Below are positions 7,919 through 16,294 of a stretch of 64,000 bases of DNA, piece by piece. The notes beneath the pieces were generated by a model. It had not been told where the DNA came from, ran no database searches, and was given only the letters and a program-made list of their open reading frames with translations. Each line of letters opens with the position of its first letter. The stretch's first letter is position 1. Source of the stretch: Pseudomonas abietaniphila (GTDB taxonomy: Bacteria; Pseudomonadota; Gammaproteobacteria; Pseudomonadales; Pseudomonadaceae); NCBI RefSeq assembly GCF_039697315.1, contig NZ_CP155619.1, positions 3,038,001-3,102,000 of the forward strand, in the 5' to 3' direction. Position numbers and translations under genes: made by a program.

Positions 7919-9046
7919 TCATTTCGCGGCCGCCTGTTTGAGCGCCAGCACGTCTTTCGGGGTCACCATGTCGCCCTTGTTGTTGCCCCACGCATTGCGT
8001 TCGTAGGTCACGACGGCGGCGATATCGACTTCCGATAGTTGCTTGCCGAACGCAGCCATCGCGGTGCCCGGCCGGCCGTTGAATACGGTGGCGAGGTGTT
8101 CTTCTTTCGGGCCCAACACGGTTTTTGAGCCTTTGAGCGCCGGGAACATCGGTGGCAGGCCCTGACCTTCGGCCTGGTGACAGGCCACACAGGTGGTGTG
8201 ATAGACCTTGTCGCCTTGGGCAACCAGCTCTTCAAGCGTCCAGTCCTTGCTGGTCAGCTCCTTGAGTTTGGCGGATTCAGCCTTGCGCTCGGCTAGCCAG
8301 GTGTCGTAATCGGCCTGGGTCTTGGCCTCGACCACGATGGGCATGAAGCCGTGATCCTTGCCGCACAGTTCCGAACACTGGCCGCGATAGATCCCGGGTT
8401 TCTCGATCCGGGTCCAGGCCTCATTGACGAAACCGGGAATGGCGTCGCGCTTGACCGCGAACGCAGGCACCCACCAGGAGTGGATAACGTCGGCGGCCGT
8501 CACCAGAAAGCGGATTTTCACACCCACAGGCACCACCAACGGCTGATCCACCTCAAGCAGGTAGTGCTCGCCCTTGGCTTCCTTGTTGTGGATCTGATCG
8601 GCGGGAGTGGCCAGGTTGCTGAAGAACTCGACGTCCTGACCCAGGTATTTGTACTGCCACTTCCACTGGTAACCGGTGATCTGGATATCCAGACCCGATT
8701 CAGTGTTGTCATACATTTGGATCAGGGTCTTGGTCGCAGGGATTGCCATGACGACCAGAATCAACAAAGGCACGACGGTCCAGAGAATTTCCACCGTGGT
8801 GCTTTCATGAAATTTGGCGGCAACCTGCCCGGTTGAGCGCCGATGAACGATCATCGACCAGAACATCGCGCCGAACACGATGATCCCGATCACCACACAT
8901 ATCCAGAAAATGGTCATGTGCAGGTCAAAGACCTCGTGACTTACCTCGGTCGCTCCAGGTGCCATATTCGTGGTCCAGGCGGCATGCGCCTGACCGAATA
9001 TCGACCACAACAGGAGGCCCATCCAGACATGTGGATGTCGCATCAT
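7919..9046 (-). CDS. ctaC: Cytochrome c oxidase subunit II with fused cytochrome c domain (caa3 type)
   Basis: 375-residue subunit that accepts electrons. It has a signal peptide (1-23, cleavage after AHA), two membrane helices (about 44-66 and 87-106), and a cupredoxin domain with CuA ligands His189, Cys224, Cys228, His232 and Met235 (CSELCGKDHGFM). A C-terminal class I cytochrome c domain has the heme motif Cys286-x2-Cys289-His290 (CVACH) and a likely axial Met near 330. The fused domain marks a caa3-type oxidase. First gene of the minus-strand cluster; its promoter must lie in the 9047-9465 gap. The name coxB is also used. Confidence 0.97.
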   Translation of the reverse strand: MMRHPHVWMGLLLWSIFGQAHAAWTTNMAPGATEVSHEVFDLHMTIFWICVVIGIIVFGAMFWSMIVHRRSTGQVAAKFHESTTVEILWTVVPLLILVVMAIPATKTLIQMYDNTESGLDIQITGYQWKWQYKYLGQDVEFFSNLATPADQIHNKEAKGEHYLLEVDQPLVVPVGVKIRFLVTAADVIHSWWVPAFAVKRDAIPGFVNEAWTRIEKPGIYRGQCSELCGKDHGFMPIVVEAKTQADYDTWLAERKAESAKLKELTSKDWTLEELVAQGDKVYHTTCVACHQAEGQGLPPMFPALKGSKTVLGPKEEHLATVFNGRPGTAMAAFGKQLSEVDIAAVVTYERNAWGNNKGDMVTPKDVLALKQAAAK

Positions 9047-9465
9047 TGCGGGTTCCCCTCTTGTTCTTCTTATTAGCCAGCAGTCATTTCAGGCGGGGTG
9101 AAAACGATGCCGAGCGCAGCGTCGTCACAAGTGCCTGTGCGGGCGAGGGAGCGGTCAAGTAAGCAGCTAGAGGACCGGGGCCAGGCCTGCGTCACATTCC
9201 AGTTTCATCAGCCAACTCATCACAAACCCGAGTATAGACACGGGCAATCCGTCCGCAATGCACTGGAGAATCCGCAAAATCCAGCTATACGCACGCGCAT
9301 TTACTGAAAAAAAACGAGAGAAAACGGGGAAAAGTGGCCTTTTAATAGCGGATGCACATAACCATGAAGTGGTTATGACAATTACGTCTTAGCGTCGTTG
9401 ATAAGCAAGCTAACGTATGACTTCCCTATAATGACCGCCTGGTTTTATTGCCTTATGGAGCATCC
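9047..9465. other. Divergent intergenic region upstream of coxB and the 9466 gene
   Basis: About 420 bp with no convincing gene. The part from 9280 onwards is clearly A+T-richer (runs of A at 9307-9330), as expected of a promoter region. It must carry the cox operon promoter (minus) and the promoter of the unknown plus-strand gene. No REP is seen. Confidence 0.6.
9427..9432 (+). promoter_or_regulatory. Candidate -10 element (TATAAT)
   Basis: A perfect sigma-70 TATAAT lies 33 bp upstream of the 9466 start codon. The best -35-like word, TTGATA at 9398-9403, is 23 bp away, which is too far for a standard promoter, so the assignment rests on the -10 alone. Confidence 0.4.
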
Positions 9466-10116
9466 ATGAACACCGCCGCATTGCGCGAGCAGATCACACG
9501 AGCACAGGAACACGAGACCCAGACCGGTCAGTTATTGCGCCAACTCGAATCGCAACTTCCCCATCTGCACCCTGCCATCCATTTGCCCGATGTCGATGCC
9601 AGAGGTGTACTGGCGCGTTTTGTGATCGCTTATATCGAACAGGTTCCGGATTTGCTGGACGCCGCCCACGACGTGGCGCTGCAAGCCGGGATCGACAGCC
9701 AGATCAAACCCGTGCTGAAAATCGCCGAGCAGTTCTTCAGCGCACCGCCAGCAATCATGGACGGCCATGAAGGCCTGGATGGCCTGCTCGACGAAGCCTA
9801 CCTCGCTCATCGTCTGGTGGAAGAGGTCAACGACCTGTACATCGTGCATTTCGGACAGCCGCTGATCCCGGTGAACACGACCGTCGCCAGCGTCATCGCG
9901 CATCAGTTGATCGGTGAGGACTTCGCCAACCAGCTCGATGAAGTGGTGCATCACGCCATCGATGAATTGCTGGACGAGGACAGTTTCTCGCTGGAGTCGG
10001 TAGAAGCCTACCGCGACCAGCTCGCCAGCCCGGACACCGAAGCGGCCTGGAAGCGCTGGCCGAGTCTGTCTCGCCAGCTAGGGGTAGGGCTTGAGATGGA
10101 ATGCACCAAAGATTGA
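9466..10116 (+). CDS. Conserved Pseudomonas protein of unknown function
   Basis: 216-residue, soluble, strongly acidic protein with no signal peptide or membrane helix. I do not recognise a named domain. The N-terminal 30 residues are a polar helix rich in Glu, Gln and Arg. The middle is helical and Leu-rich, with the acidic stretch DEVVHHAIDELLDEDSF near the C-terminus. The start ATG follows a GGAG. It sits alone between the divergent cox operon and the REPIN array; the corresponding place in P. aeruginosa also holds an uncharacterised gene, so it is probably core, not acquired. Confidence 0.8.
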   Translation: MNTAALREQITRAQEHETQTGQLLRQLESQLPHLHPAIHLPDVDARGVLARFVIAYIEQVPDLLDAAHDVALQAGIDSQIKPVLKIAEQFFSAPPAIMDGHEGLDGLLDEAYLAHRLVEEVNDLYIVHFGQPLIPVNTTVASVIAHQLIGEDFANQLDEVVHHAIDELLDEDSFSLESVEAYRDQLASPDTEAAWKRWPSLSRQLGVGLEMECTKD

Positions 10117-10185
10117 CGGGGTTGGGGTCATAACGCAGGCATGATGCCGCAACGCGATTCCCGTGGGAGCTTGCCCGGTATAACT

Positions 10186-11074
10186 TGTGGGAGCTGCCGG
10201 AGGTTACGACGGTGGCGAATGCGGTCTTTGGGCCGGCAGAGGTGTGTTGACTGCCCCGGCCCCTTCGCGACCCTCGTAACCTCGGATTGCTCCCACAGAG
10301 ACCGCGTGTTCGCCATCGACACCCAGCCTTTTGGGGCTGCCCGGCACAGAACCTTTGGAGGCATCCGGCACAGACCCTGTGGGAGCTGCCGGAGGTTACG
10401 ACGGTGGCGAATGCGGTTTTCGGCCGGCAGAGGTGTGTTGACTGCCCCGGCCCCTTCGCGACCCTCGTAACCTCGGATTGCTCCCACAGAGACCGCATGT
10501 TCGCCATCGACACCCAGCCTGTTGGGGCTGCCCGGCACAGAACCTTTGGAGGCATCCGGCACCGACCCTGTGGGAGCTGCCGGAGGTTACGACGGTGGCG
10601 AATGCGGTCTTTTGGCCGGCAGAGGTGTGTTGACTGCCCCGGCCCCTTCGCGACCCTCGTAACCTCGGATTGCTCCTACAGAGACCGCGTGTTCGCCATC
10701 GACACCCAGCCTTTTGGGGCTGCCCGGCACAGAACCTTTGGAGGCATCCGGCACAGACCCTGTGGGAGCTGCCGGAGGTTACGACGGTGGCGAATGCGGT
10801 CTTTTGGCCGGCAGAGGTGTGTTGACTGCCCCGGCCCCTTCGCGCCCCTCGTAACCTCGGATTGCTCCCACAGAGACCGCGTGTTCGCCATCGACACCCA
10901 GCCTTTCGGGGCTGCCCGGCACAGAACCTTTGGAGGCATCCGGCACAGACCCTGTGGGAGCTGCCGGAGGTTACGACGGTGGCGAATGCGGTCTTTTGGC
11001 CGGCAGAGGTGTGTTGACTGCCCCGGTCCCTTCGCGACCCTCGTAACCTCGGATTGCTCCCACAGAGACCGCGT
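10186..11074. repeat. Tandem REPIN array, five copies of a 192-bp unit
   Basis: The arm tgtgggagctgccgg recurs at 10186, 10378, 10569, 10761 and 10953, spaced 192, 191, 192 and 192 bp. Each unit is a REPIN of about 110 bp plus a spacer of about 80 bp. The REPIN core is GGAGGTTACGACGGTGGCGA, with inverted partner CCTCGTAACCTCGGATTGCTCC. The spacer starts at gagaccgcgtgttcgcc and ends cggcacagaccc. The copies differ at only a few positions. A remnant of a further arm (ccgtgggagcttgcccgg) lies at 10161-10178. Because 192 is 64 codons, long meaningless open frames appear on both strands. Confidence 0.95.
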
Positions 11075-11129
11075 GATGCGATGGATACCGCCCGGCACAA
11101 ACCCTGTGGGTGTTGCCCGACACAAATCC

Positions 11130-11219
11130 TGTGGGAGCGAGCTTGCTCGCGAAGAGGCCAATACAGTCGACATCCATCTGTCGGCTGTCATGTCGCTTCG
11201 CGAGCAAGCTCGCTCCCAC
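11130..11219. repeat. REPIN, AGCTTGCTCGCG class
   Basis: A 90-bp element with arms tgtgggagcgagcttgctcg and cgagcaagctcgctcccac lies directly after the tandem array and 32 bp from the SulP stop codon. It has a different core from the array units but the same TGTGGGAGC outer end. Confidence 0.9.
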
Positions 11220-11251
11220 GGGGAATGGTGGAGGGCTGCCTCACTCTGACA

Positions 11252-12781
11252 TCAATGCAACGCCGCGCCACCAATCGACGTCCGGATCCGCCCTTCAACG
11301 CGCCGCTTGAGCAAGCGCTGTTCCAGCAATAAGCGCGAGCCTTGCGCGGCATTGGCGCGCCCCCATTCCTCCAGCAACTCAAGACAGGAATGGTCGATGT
11401 AACTCAGGTTACTCAGCGGTACGTGCAGCGTTGTGCCCGGCGGCACCGCCCCCAGCGCCTGGGTCAGCGCCGGAACCTTGAGGAACGTCGCGGCGCCGTT
11501 CAGACGCAACTCCATCTCTCCCTCGGCCTCCAGGTCCACGAGGTTAATCTTCAGACGGGATGCATTGAGCGCCAGCTTCACCAGTGTCAGTCCGAAGCCA
11601 ATCAGCACGCCGGTCAACAGATCCGTCAGGATGATCGCCGACGCTGTCGCGCCGTAGATGAACATCGGCATCCGGCCATAACGACCCAGACCCCGCAATG
11701 CCTTGAGGTCCACCAGTTTGAAACCGGTGTACACCAGCACGCCCGCCAGACTCGCCACCGGAATGCTTTGCAGCACGCTGGACAGCAGCAACACGAACGC
11801 CAGCAGCCACAGGCCGTGGAACATCGCCGAGAGGCGCGTTTTCGCACCGGCTTGCACGTTGGCCGAGCTGCGCACGATCACGCCTGTCATCGGCAGCGCG
11901 CCGACCAGACCGCAGAGCATATTGCCAACACCTTGAGCGCTGAGTTCCTTATCGAAATCCGAACGCTGGCCGTCGTGCATGCGATCCACCGCAGCAGCGG
12001 ACAACAGCGTCTCGGCGCTGGCAATGAATGCCACGGCGATGGCCGCGATCAGGATCGCAGGGTCAGCCAGGTTCAGCAGGTCGGCAGGGCGCAGCCAGTC
12101 GATGGCTTCAGCGAGGTTGGCCGGCACTTCCACGCGCTTGACCTGCAAACTCATGAACAGACTCACCGCCGTGGCAATGCCCACGCCCAGCAGCGCACCT
12201 GGCACAAAACGCAGTGCATGAGGCCGGCGCTTTTCCCACAACCACATCACAGCGATGGTGCCCAGGCCGAGCAGACCGGCTTGCATGCCGCTGCCCGGAC
12301 CGACAGCGCCCAACAGGGTCTGCGGGAAGGCGATCAGGTTATCCAGACCGGAGGGTTTGGGCCCGCTGTCGAACATCACATGGGCTTGGGATAGCACGAT
12401 TAAAACACCAATCCCGGCGAGCATCCCGTAGACAACCGCAGGCGCCGTCACGCGAAACCAGCAACCGAGCTTGAAGCGGCCCGCCAGCAGTTGCAGGGCG
12501 CCGGCCAACAGCAGAATCGGCCCGAGCATCGCCATCCCATGCTCACGAACCAGCTCGAACACCAACACCGCAAGACCTGCCGCCGGACCGCTGACCTGCA
12601 ACGGCGAACCCGCAAGCCAGCCGACCACCAGGCCGCCAATGATGCCGGTGATCAGGCCTTTGGCTGGCGGCATGCCCGAGGCGATGGCGATACCCATGCA
12701 CAGTGGCAGGGCCACCAGAAACACCACCACGGAAGCCAGCAGCTCCCGTGGTAACAAGGATTTGAGATCAGTAGTAGCCAT
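11252..12781 (-). CDS. SulP family anion permease, probable bicarbonate transporter
   Basis: 509-residue membrane protein with 10 or more hydrophobic helices over residues 1-400 and a C-terminal cytoplasmic STAS-like domain (about 410-500, IDHSCLELLEEWG). SulP proteins carry sulfate, bicarbonate or other anions. The gene 140 bp upstream on the same strand is a beta-carbonic anhydrase, which makes bicarbonate or CO2 handling the most likely job. The start MATTDLKSLL follows GGAGAG; the 11-codon longer form has no ribosome site. A C-terminal RRVEGRIR tail is very basic. Confidence 0.88.
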   Translation of the reverse strand: MATTDLKSLLPRELLASVVVFLVALPLCMGIAIASGMPPAKGLITGIIGGLVVGWLAGSPLQVSGPAAGLAVLVFELVREHGMAMLGPILLLAGALQLLAGRFKLGCWFRVTAPAVVYGMLAGIGVLIVLSQAHVMFDSGPKPSGLDNLIAFPQTLLGAVGPGSGMQAGLLGLGTIAVMWLWEKRRPHALRFVPGALLGVGIATAVSLFMSLQVKRVEVPANLAEAIDWLRPADLLNLADPAILIAAIAVAFIASAETLLSAAAVDRMHDGQRSDFDKELSAQGVGNMLCGLVGALPMTGVIVRSSANVQAGAKTRLSAMFHGLWLLAFVLLLSSVLQSIPVASLAGVLVYTGFKLVDLKALRGLGRYGRMPMFIYGATASAIILTDLLTGVLIGFGLTLVKLALNASRLKINLVDLEAEGEMELRLNGAATFLKVPALTQALGAVPPGTTLHVPLSNLSYIDHSCLELLEEWGRANAAQGSRLLLEQRLLKRRVEGRIRTSIGGAALH

Positions 12782-12921
12782 GACGACTCTCCGGTAAATC
12801 TTCAGACGTGACAACGCCCGACGGCACGCGCAAAGCGCGGCCGCTACGAGCTTGAATGAGGTTCGAACCGTCAGTTGTGAAGTGGATTCACAGGCTCTTG
12901 GGTGTGATCAGTCGCTGATCG

Positions 12922-13650
12922 TCAATAGCGCTTTCGAGGCGTCGCCATTGGAATGGAGTGTTCGCCGTCGAGGGGCAGGAATGTCCCTTGCTCGGCATCG
13001 TACGCCCGGATTTCACTGGTCTCGATGTCGTACACCCAGCCATGAATGAACAACTGCCCGGCGGCGATCTTCGAGGCCACCGAAGGATGCGTCTGCAAAT
13101 GGCGCAATTGCGCGATAACGTTTTCTTCGGTCAGCACGTGCATGGTTTCGTGCTCGCCCGTGCAGCTGCAATTGTCCTGCACAACGGTCTTGGCGACTTC
13201 GGCATGACGCAGCCAGGCTTTTACCGTCGGCATCTTCTCCAGGGTGTCCGGGTTGAGTACGGCACGCATGGCGCCGCAATCGGAATGTCCGCAAATGATG
13301 ATGTGCTGCACACCCAGCGCCAGCACGGCGTACTCGATGGCGGTTGAAACGCCCCCGTTCATCGGCCCGTAAGGCGGTACGACGTTGCCCACGTTACGCG
13401 TCACGAAAAGATCGCCCGGCGAGCTTTGGGTAATGAGCTCAGGAACGATGCGCGAATCGGCACAGGTAATGAACATCGCTCTTGGATGCTGTGCCGTCGC
13501 GAGTTTCTTGAACAGCTCTTCCTGCTGCGGGAAAACGTCATGGCGGAAATGCTTGAAGCCATCAACGATGTGCTGCAGCGCTACATCAGCGGACTCTGTA
13601 GTCGAAGCGCCTGCCGAGGCGGCCGACTGCGGCTTATCCTGGTTACTCAT
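12922..13650 (-). CDS. Beta-class carbonic anhydrase
   Basis: 242-residue enzyme interconverting CO2 and bicarbonate. The zinc ligands Cys63 (CADSR), His122 and Cys125 (GHSDC) are present, with the Asp65/Arg67 dyad, and RNVGN follows. The first 22 residues are Ser/Ala-rich and low in complexity, not a signal peptide. It is first in a two-gene operon with the SulP permease, the pairing known from P. aeruginosa (PA0102/PA0103). It is distinct from the gamma-class relative at 18433. An internal CSCTGEHE insert lies near residue 160. Confidence 0.93.
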   Translation of the reverse strand: MSNQDKPQSAASAGASTTESADVALQHIVDGFKHFRHDVFPQQEELFKKLATAQHPRAMFITCADSRIVPELITQSSPGDLFVTRNVGNVVPPYGPMNGGVSTAIEYAVLALGVQHIIICGHSDCGAMRAVLNPDTLEKMPTVKAWLRHAEVAKTVVQDNCSCTGEHETMHVLTEENVIAQLRHLQTHPSVASKIAAGQLFIHGWVYDIETSEIRAYDAEQGTFLPLDGEHSIPMATPRKRY

Positions 13651-13854
13651 GTCTGATCCTCACTGTCGGATTGAAGTGGATTTTCCCGTGTTTCCCGGTG
13701 GACGACCCACTTTTTTCTGGCATTACGGACAATTCCCTTTGCACGCGACCAGCCGGTCACTTGCGGTTACCCTAACGGCCCAAACTTAATTGAAACTGAA
13801 TGCATCGCTCTAGACCGCGGGTCTTGCTTAAGAAAATCTTAATCTCGGCAAGTC

Positions 13855-13970
13855 TGCAGGCGCGTGGCTTGTCCCGCGATTGCTTCGGGGTCGCTTCCGA
13901 AGGTAGCCGTCGTGCTACCGCTTCGCGGCAGATCGTCCGGATGCGGCCCAGAAACAGCCACGCGCCTACA
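13855..13970. repeat. REPIN, GGCTTGTCCCGCG class
   Basis: Arms tgcaggcgcgtggcttgtcc and the inverted gccacgcgcctaca flank a 116-bp element in the 354-bp gap between the radical SAM gene and the carbonic anhydrase. The rest of the gap (13651-13854) holds the carbonic anhydrase promoter; nothing else is recognisable. Confidence 0.8.
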
Positions 13971-14004
13971 GATCAGCCGCAATACAGTTAAGACGCCACT
14001 CGAG

Positions 14005-15063
14005 TCACAACAGCGACATCTGCCCACCCGGAGGACAGAACGCCTCGCAATCGAGTTTGAAACTGTCTCGCGCGTTCAGGCCCAGTTTCTTCACCGCAAT
14101 ACTGTAGCGCTGTGCCAGCAGCTCTGCGAATACTCCTTCGCCGCGCATTCGCGAACCGAAGCGGCTGTCGTACACCTGACCGCCACGACTCTGCCGGACC
14201 AGGCTCATCACGTGCTCGGCCCGTTGCGGATAGTGCGCCTGCAACCACTCCTCGAACAGCGGCGCGACCTCCAGCGGCAGCCGCAGCATCACGTAGCTCG
14301 CACTCAAGGCACCGGCGGCCTTGGCCTCGCTCATCAGCTTTTCAAGTTCCATGTCGTTGATCATGGGAATGATCGGGGCCAGGAGCACGCCCACGGGCAC
14401 ACCGGCGTCGCGCAGCACCCTGATGGCCCGCAATCGGGCCTTGGGCGCCGCCGCTCGCGGTTCGAGAATGCGTTTGAGCTCGTCGTCCAGTGACGTCAGG
14501 CTGATGAACACCGATACCAGGCGTTGCTTTGCCAATTCCGCCAACAGGTCCAGATCGCGCAGAATCAACGAACCTTTGGTGATGATCGTCACCGGATGAC
14601 GGTAGCGCAGCAGCACTTTCAGCGTGGCGCGAGTGATCTTGTACTCACGCTCGATGGGCTGATACGGGTCGGTGTTCGCGCCCAGGGTGATCGGCGCAAC
14701 ACTGTAGCCCGGCTTGGACAATTGCTGCTCAAGCAACGCCGCAGCGTTCGTCTTGGCAATCAGCTTCGTCTCGAAATCCAGCCCCGGCGACATGTCCCAG
14801 TAGGCATGACTGGGCCGCGCGTAGCAGTAGATACAGCCGTGCTCACAACCACGGTAAGGATTGATCGACCGATCGAAAGGAATGTCCGGCGAGGAATTAC
14901 GCGCAATGATGCTTTTGGCGGTTTCCAGCGTGACGGTGGTGCCTTGAGTGACAGGGACCTCCTGATACCAGCCATCGTCCTCGGCCACTGATCGATTCGG
15001 CGCAAAACGATTATGCGGATTGGTGGCGGTGCCGCGACCGCGCGGGGGCAATGAAGTGGACAT
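14005..15063 (-). CDS. PA0069-family radical SAM protein
   Basis: 352-residue iron-sulfur enzyme. The cluster motif is Cys73-x3-Cys77-x2-Cys80 (CEHGCIYC), the spacing of the spore-photoproduct-lyase-like group, with RPSHAYWD just after it. The TDPYQPIE and TKGSLILRD segments match the SAM-binding barrel. No substrate is known for this family; a DNA or nucleic acid lesion has been suggested by similarity to SplB, but that is not shown here. Length and start (MSTSLPPRGRG) are as in other Pseudomonas. It is monocistronic, flanked by a REPIN downstream. Confidence 0.9.
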   Translation of the reverse strand: MSTSLPPRGRGTATNPHNRFAPNRSVAEDDGWYQEVPVTQGTTVTLETAKSIIARNSSPDIPFDRSINPYRGCEHGCIYCYARPSHAYWDMSPGLDFETKLIAKTNAAALLEQQLSKPGYSVAPITLGANTDPYQPIEREYKITRATLKVLLRYRHPVTIITKGSLILRDLDLLAELAKQRLVSVFISLTSLDDELKRILEPRAAAPKARLRAIRVLRDAGVPVGVLLAPIIPMINDMELEKLMSEAKAAGALSASYVMLRLPLEVAPLFEEWLQAHYPQRAEHVMSLVRQSRGGQVYDSRFGSRMRGEGVFAELLAQRYSIAVKKLGLNARDSFKLDCEAFCPPGGQMSLL

Positions 15064-15266
15064 GCGATCAATCCCGATAACTGTTTATACATACAGTACA
15101 GCGGAAATTCGACGCCCTCCACGCTTGCGCCGCAGAAAGGTCGGTTCGCTGATGAGCGGCAGCTACCCGTTCCACAAAGTTTTTACACAGCCCTCACATC
15201 GTCTTGACCCTGGACGGCAGAGACTCGCCGCACCTTTTAACCCTTCATTCGCACGGTGTGTTTTCG

Positions 15267-15944
15267 ATGCGCATTCGCTTGCTTGCCCCATTGGTTGCCT
15301 GCTTGTTGGCGCTTTCTGTTTTGGATATTGCTCAGGCCGACGAGACATTGCCCACACCAACCACGCGTCCGAGCGAATGGGCGCAGCCGGTCGATCCCCA
15401 CTACAACCTCTATCGCATCACGCCGACGCTGTACCGCAGCCGCCAACCGGACGCTGCTGCGCAGCCGTTGCTCGAACACCTCGGGGTGCATACAGTCGTG
15501 AACTTCATCAAGGTGAGCGACAGCAACTGGCTGTCGGACCCATCGATCACGCAAGTACAGATCCCGCTGCAAACCGTACACGTCGACGATGCCGACATGA
15601 TTGAAAGTCTTCGCGCGATACAGAAGGCCCAACAAAACGGACCGGTATTGATTCATTGCAAGCACGGCCTGGACCGTACGGGTCTGGTGGCGGCGATGTA
15701 TCGCATTGTCGTGCAGGACTGGAGCAAACAGGCAGCGCTCGATGAGATGGAGCACGGCGGGTATGGCGATGAAGACAACCTCAAACACGGCATCGACTAC
15801 ATCAACAAGGTCGATGTAAATGCGCTGAAGACAGCGCTGGACAGCGGCGCGTGCAGCACCAGCGCATTTGCCCGTTGCGCGATAAAAGGCTGGTTTCAGA
15901 AGACTGATGTTGTGGGGGTGCAGACCATTCTGTGGCGGTTGTGA
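15267..15944 (+). CDS. Secreted dual-specificity/tyrosine-type phosphatase
   Basis: 225-residue protein with a signal peptide (1-24, cleaved near AQA-DE), so it acts in the periplasm or beyond. The catalytic P-loop His130-Cys131-x5-Arg137 (HCKHGLDRTG) is intact. An upstream aspartate-rich loop (VHVDDADM) may hold the general acid. It belongs to the DSP/PTP-like group that includes bacterial phytate and phosphoinositide phosphatases; the substrate is unknown. The start ATG is chosen because it gives a clean signal peptide; the frame is open further upstream but without one. Confidence 0.88.
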   Translation: MRIRLLAPLVACLLALSVLDIAQADETLPTPTTRPSEWAQPVDPHYNLYRITPTLYRSRQPDAAAQPLLEHLGVHTVVNFIKVSDSNWLSDPSITQVQIPLQTVHVDDADMIESLRAIQKAQQNGPVLIHCKHGLDRTGLVAAMYRIVVQDWSKQAALDEMEHGGYGDEDNLKHGIDYINKVDVNALKTALDSGACSTSAFARCAIKGWFQKTDVVGVQTILWRL

Positions 15945-15959
15945 GGTTACACGCCGCCC

Positions 15960-16006
15960 CCTGTCATGCCCACGGGTGAGGCATGACAGGATTTCCACGT
16001 TTTTTT
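15960..16006. terminator. Convergent transcription terminator hairpin
   Basis: A perfect 11-bp stem, cctgtcatgcc (15960-15970) and ggcatgacagg (15980-15990), with a 9-base loop lies between the convergent phosphatase and yheV genes. A T7 run ends the region at 16006, but ten bases after the stem, so classical intrinsic termination on the plus strand is plausible but not certain. Confidence 0.55.
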
Positions 16007-16294
16007 CTAGCTGGGATCCACCGGCTTTTTCAGCTTCGGGTTCGGGAAGAACTGCACGCCCTGAACCTTCGGATCGGCGGGTTTTACCGGCGCCTTGTTG
16101 ACACGAGTCCCCAGTTCCTTCGGGATCGACTGACCCTGGGCATTGAGCGTGTCGGAATACCCGCAGGCCACGCATTCGCGGTGCGGGACATCGTCTTCGC
16201 TCCACATCATCAACTTGTCAGGCTCGCTGCACGCCGGGCAGACCGCCCCGGCGATGAAGCGTTTCTTGGTAATCACGTGCGGTGTATCGGTCAT
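16007..16294 (-). CDS. yheV: YheV-like zinc-ribbon protein
   Basis: 95-residue small protein with two CxxC knuckles, Cys19/Cys22 and Cys41/Cys44, in the YheV arrangement after the KKRFIAGAVCPAC opening. The C-terminal half is a Pro/Lys-rich tail longer than in E. coli YheV. Function is unknown. Its ATG overlaps the prlC stop by 4 bp (ATGA), so it is translated with prlC, and the prlC-yheV link is common in gammaproteobacteria. Confidence 0.85.
   Translation of the reverse strand: MTDTPHVITKKRFIAGAVCPACSEPDKLMMWSEDDVPHRECVACGYSDTLNAQGQSIPKELGTRVNKAPVKPADPKVQGVQFFPNPKLKKPVDPS

Noticed and set aside
6127..7941. 604-codon plus-strand open frame antisense to coxA
   Set aside because: It is a His/Arg/Gln-rich shadow of subunit I; codon bias and all known motifs are on the minus strand.
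8471..8484. DnaA box in coxB (agtggataa)
   Set aside because: One mismatch to the consensus; only exact 9-mers were counted.
10186..11074. CRISPR array
   Set aside because: The repeats are 192 bp, whole units including spacers are alike, and there are no cas genes; it is a tandem REPIN array.
10128..11249. Long open frames on both strands over the repeat array (up to about 320 codons)
   Set aside because: They exist only because the unit is 192 bp (64 codons) without stops; the peptides are the same 64-residue nonsense repeated, with no start signals.
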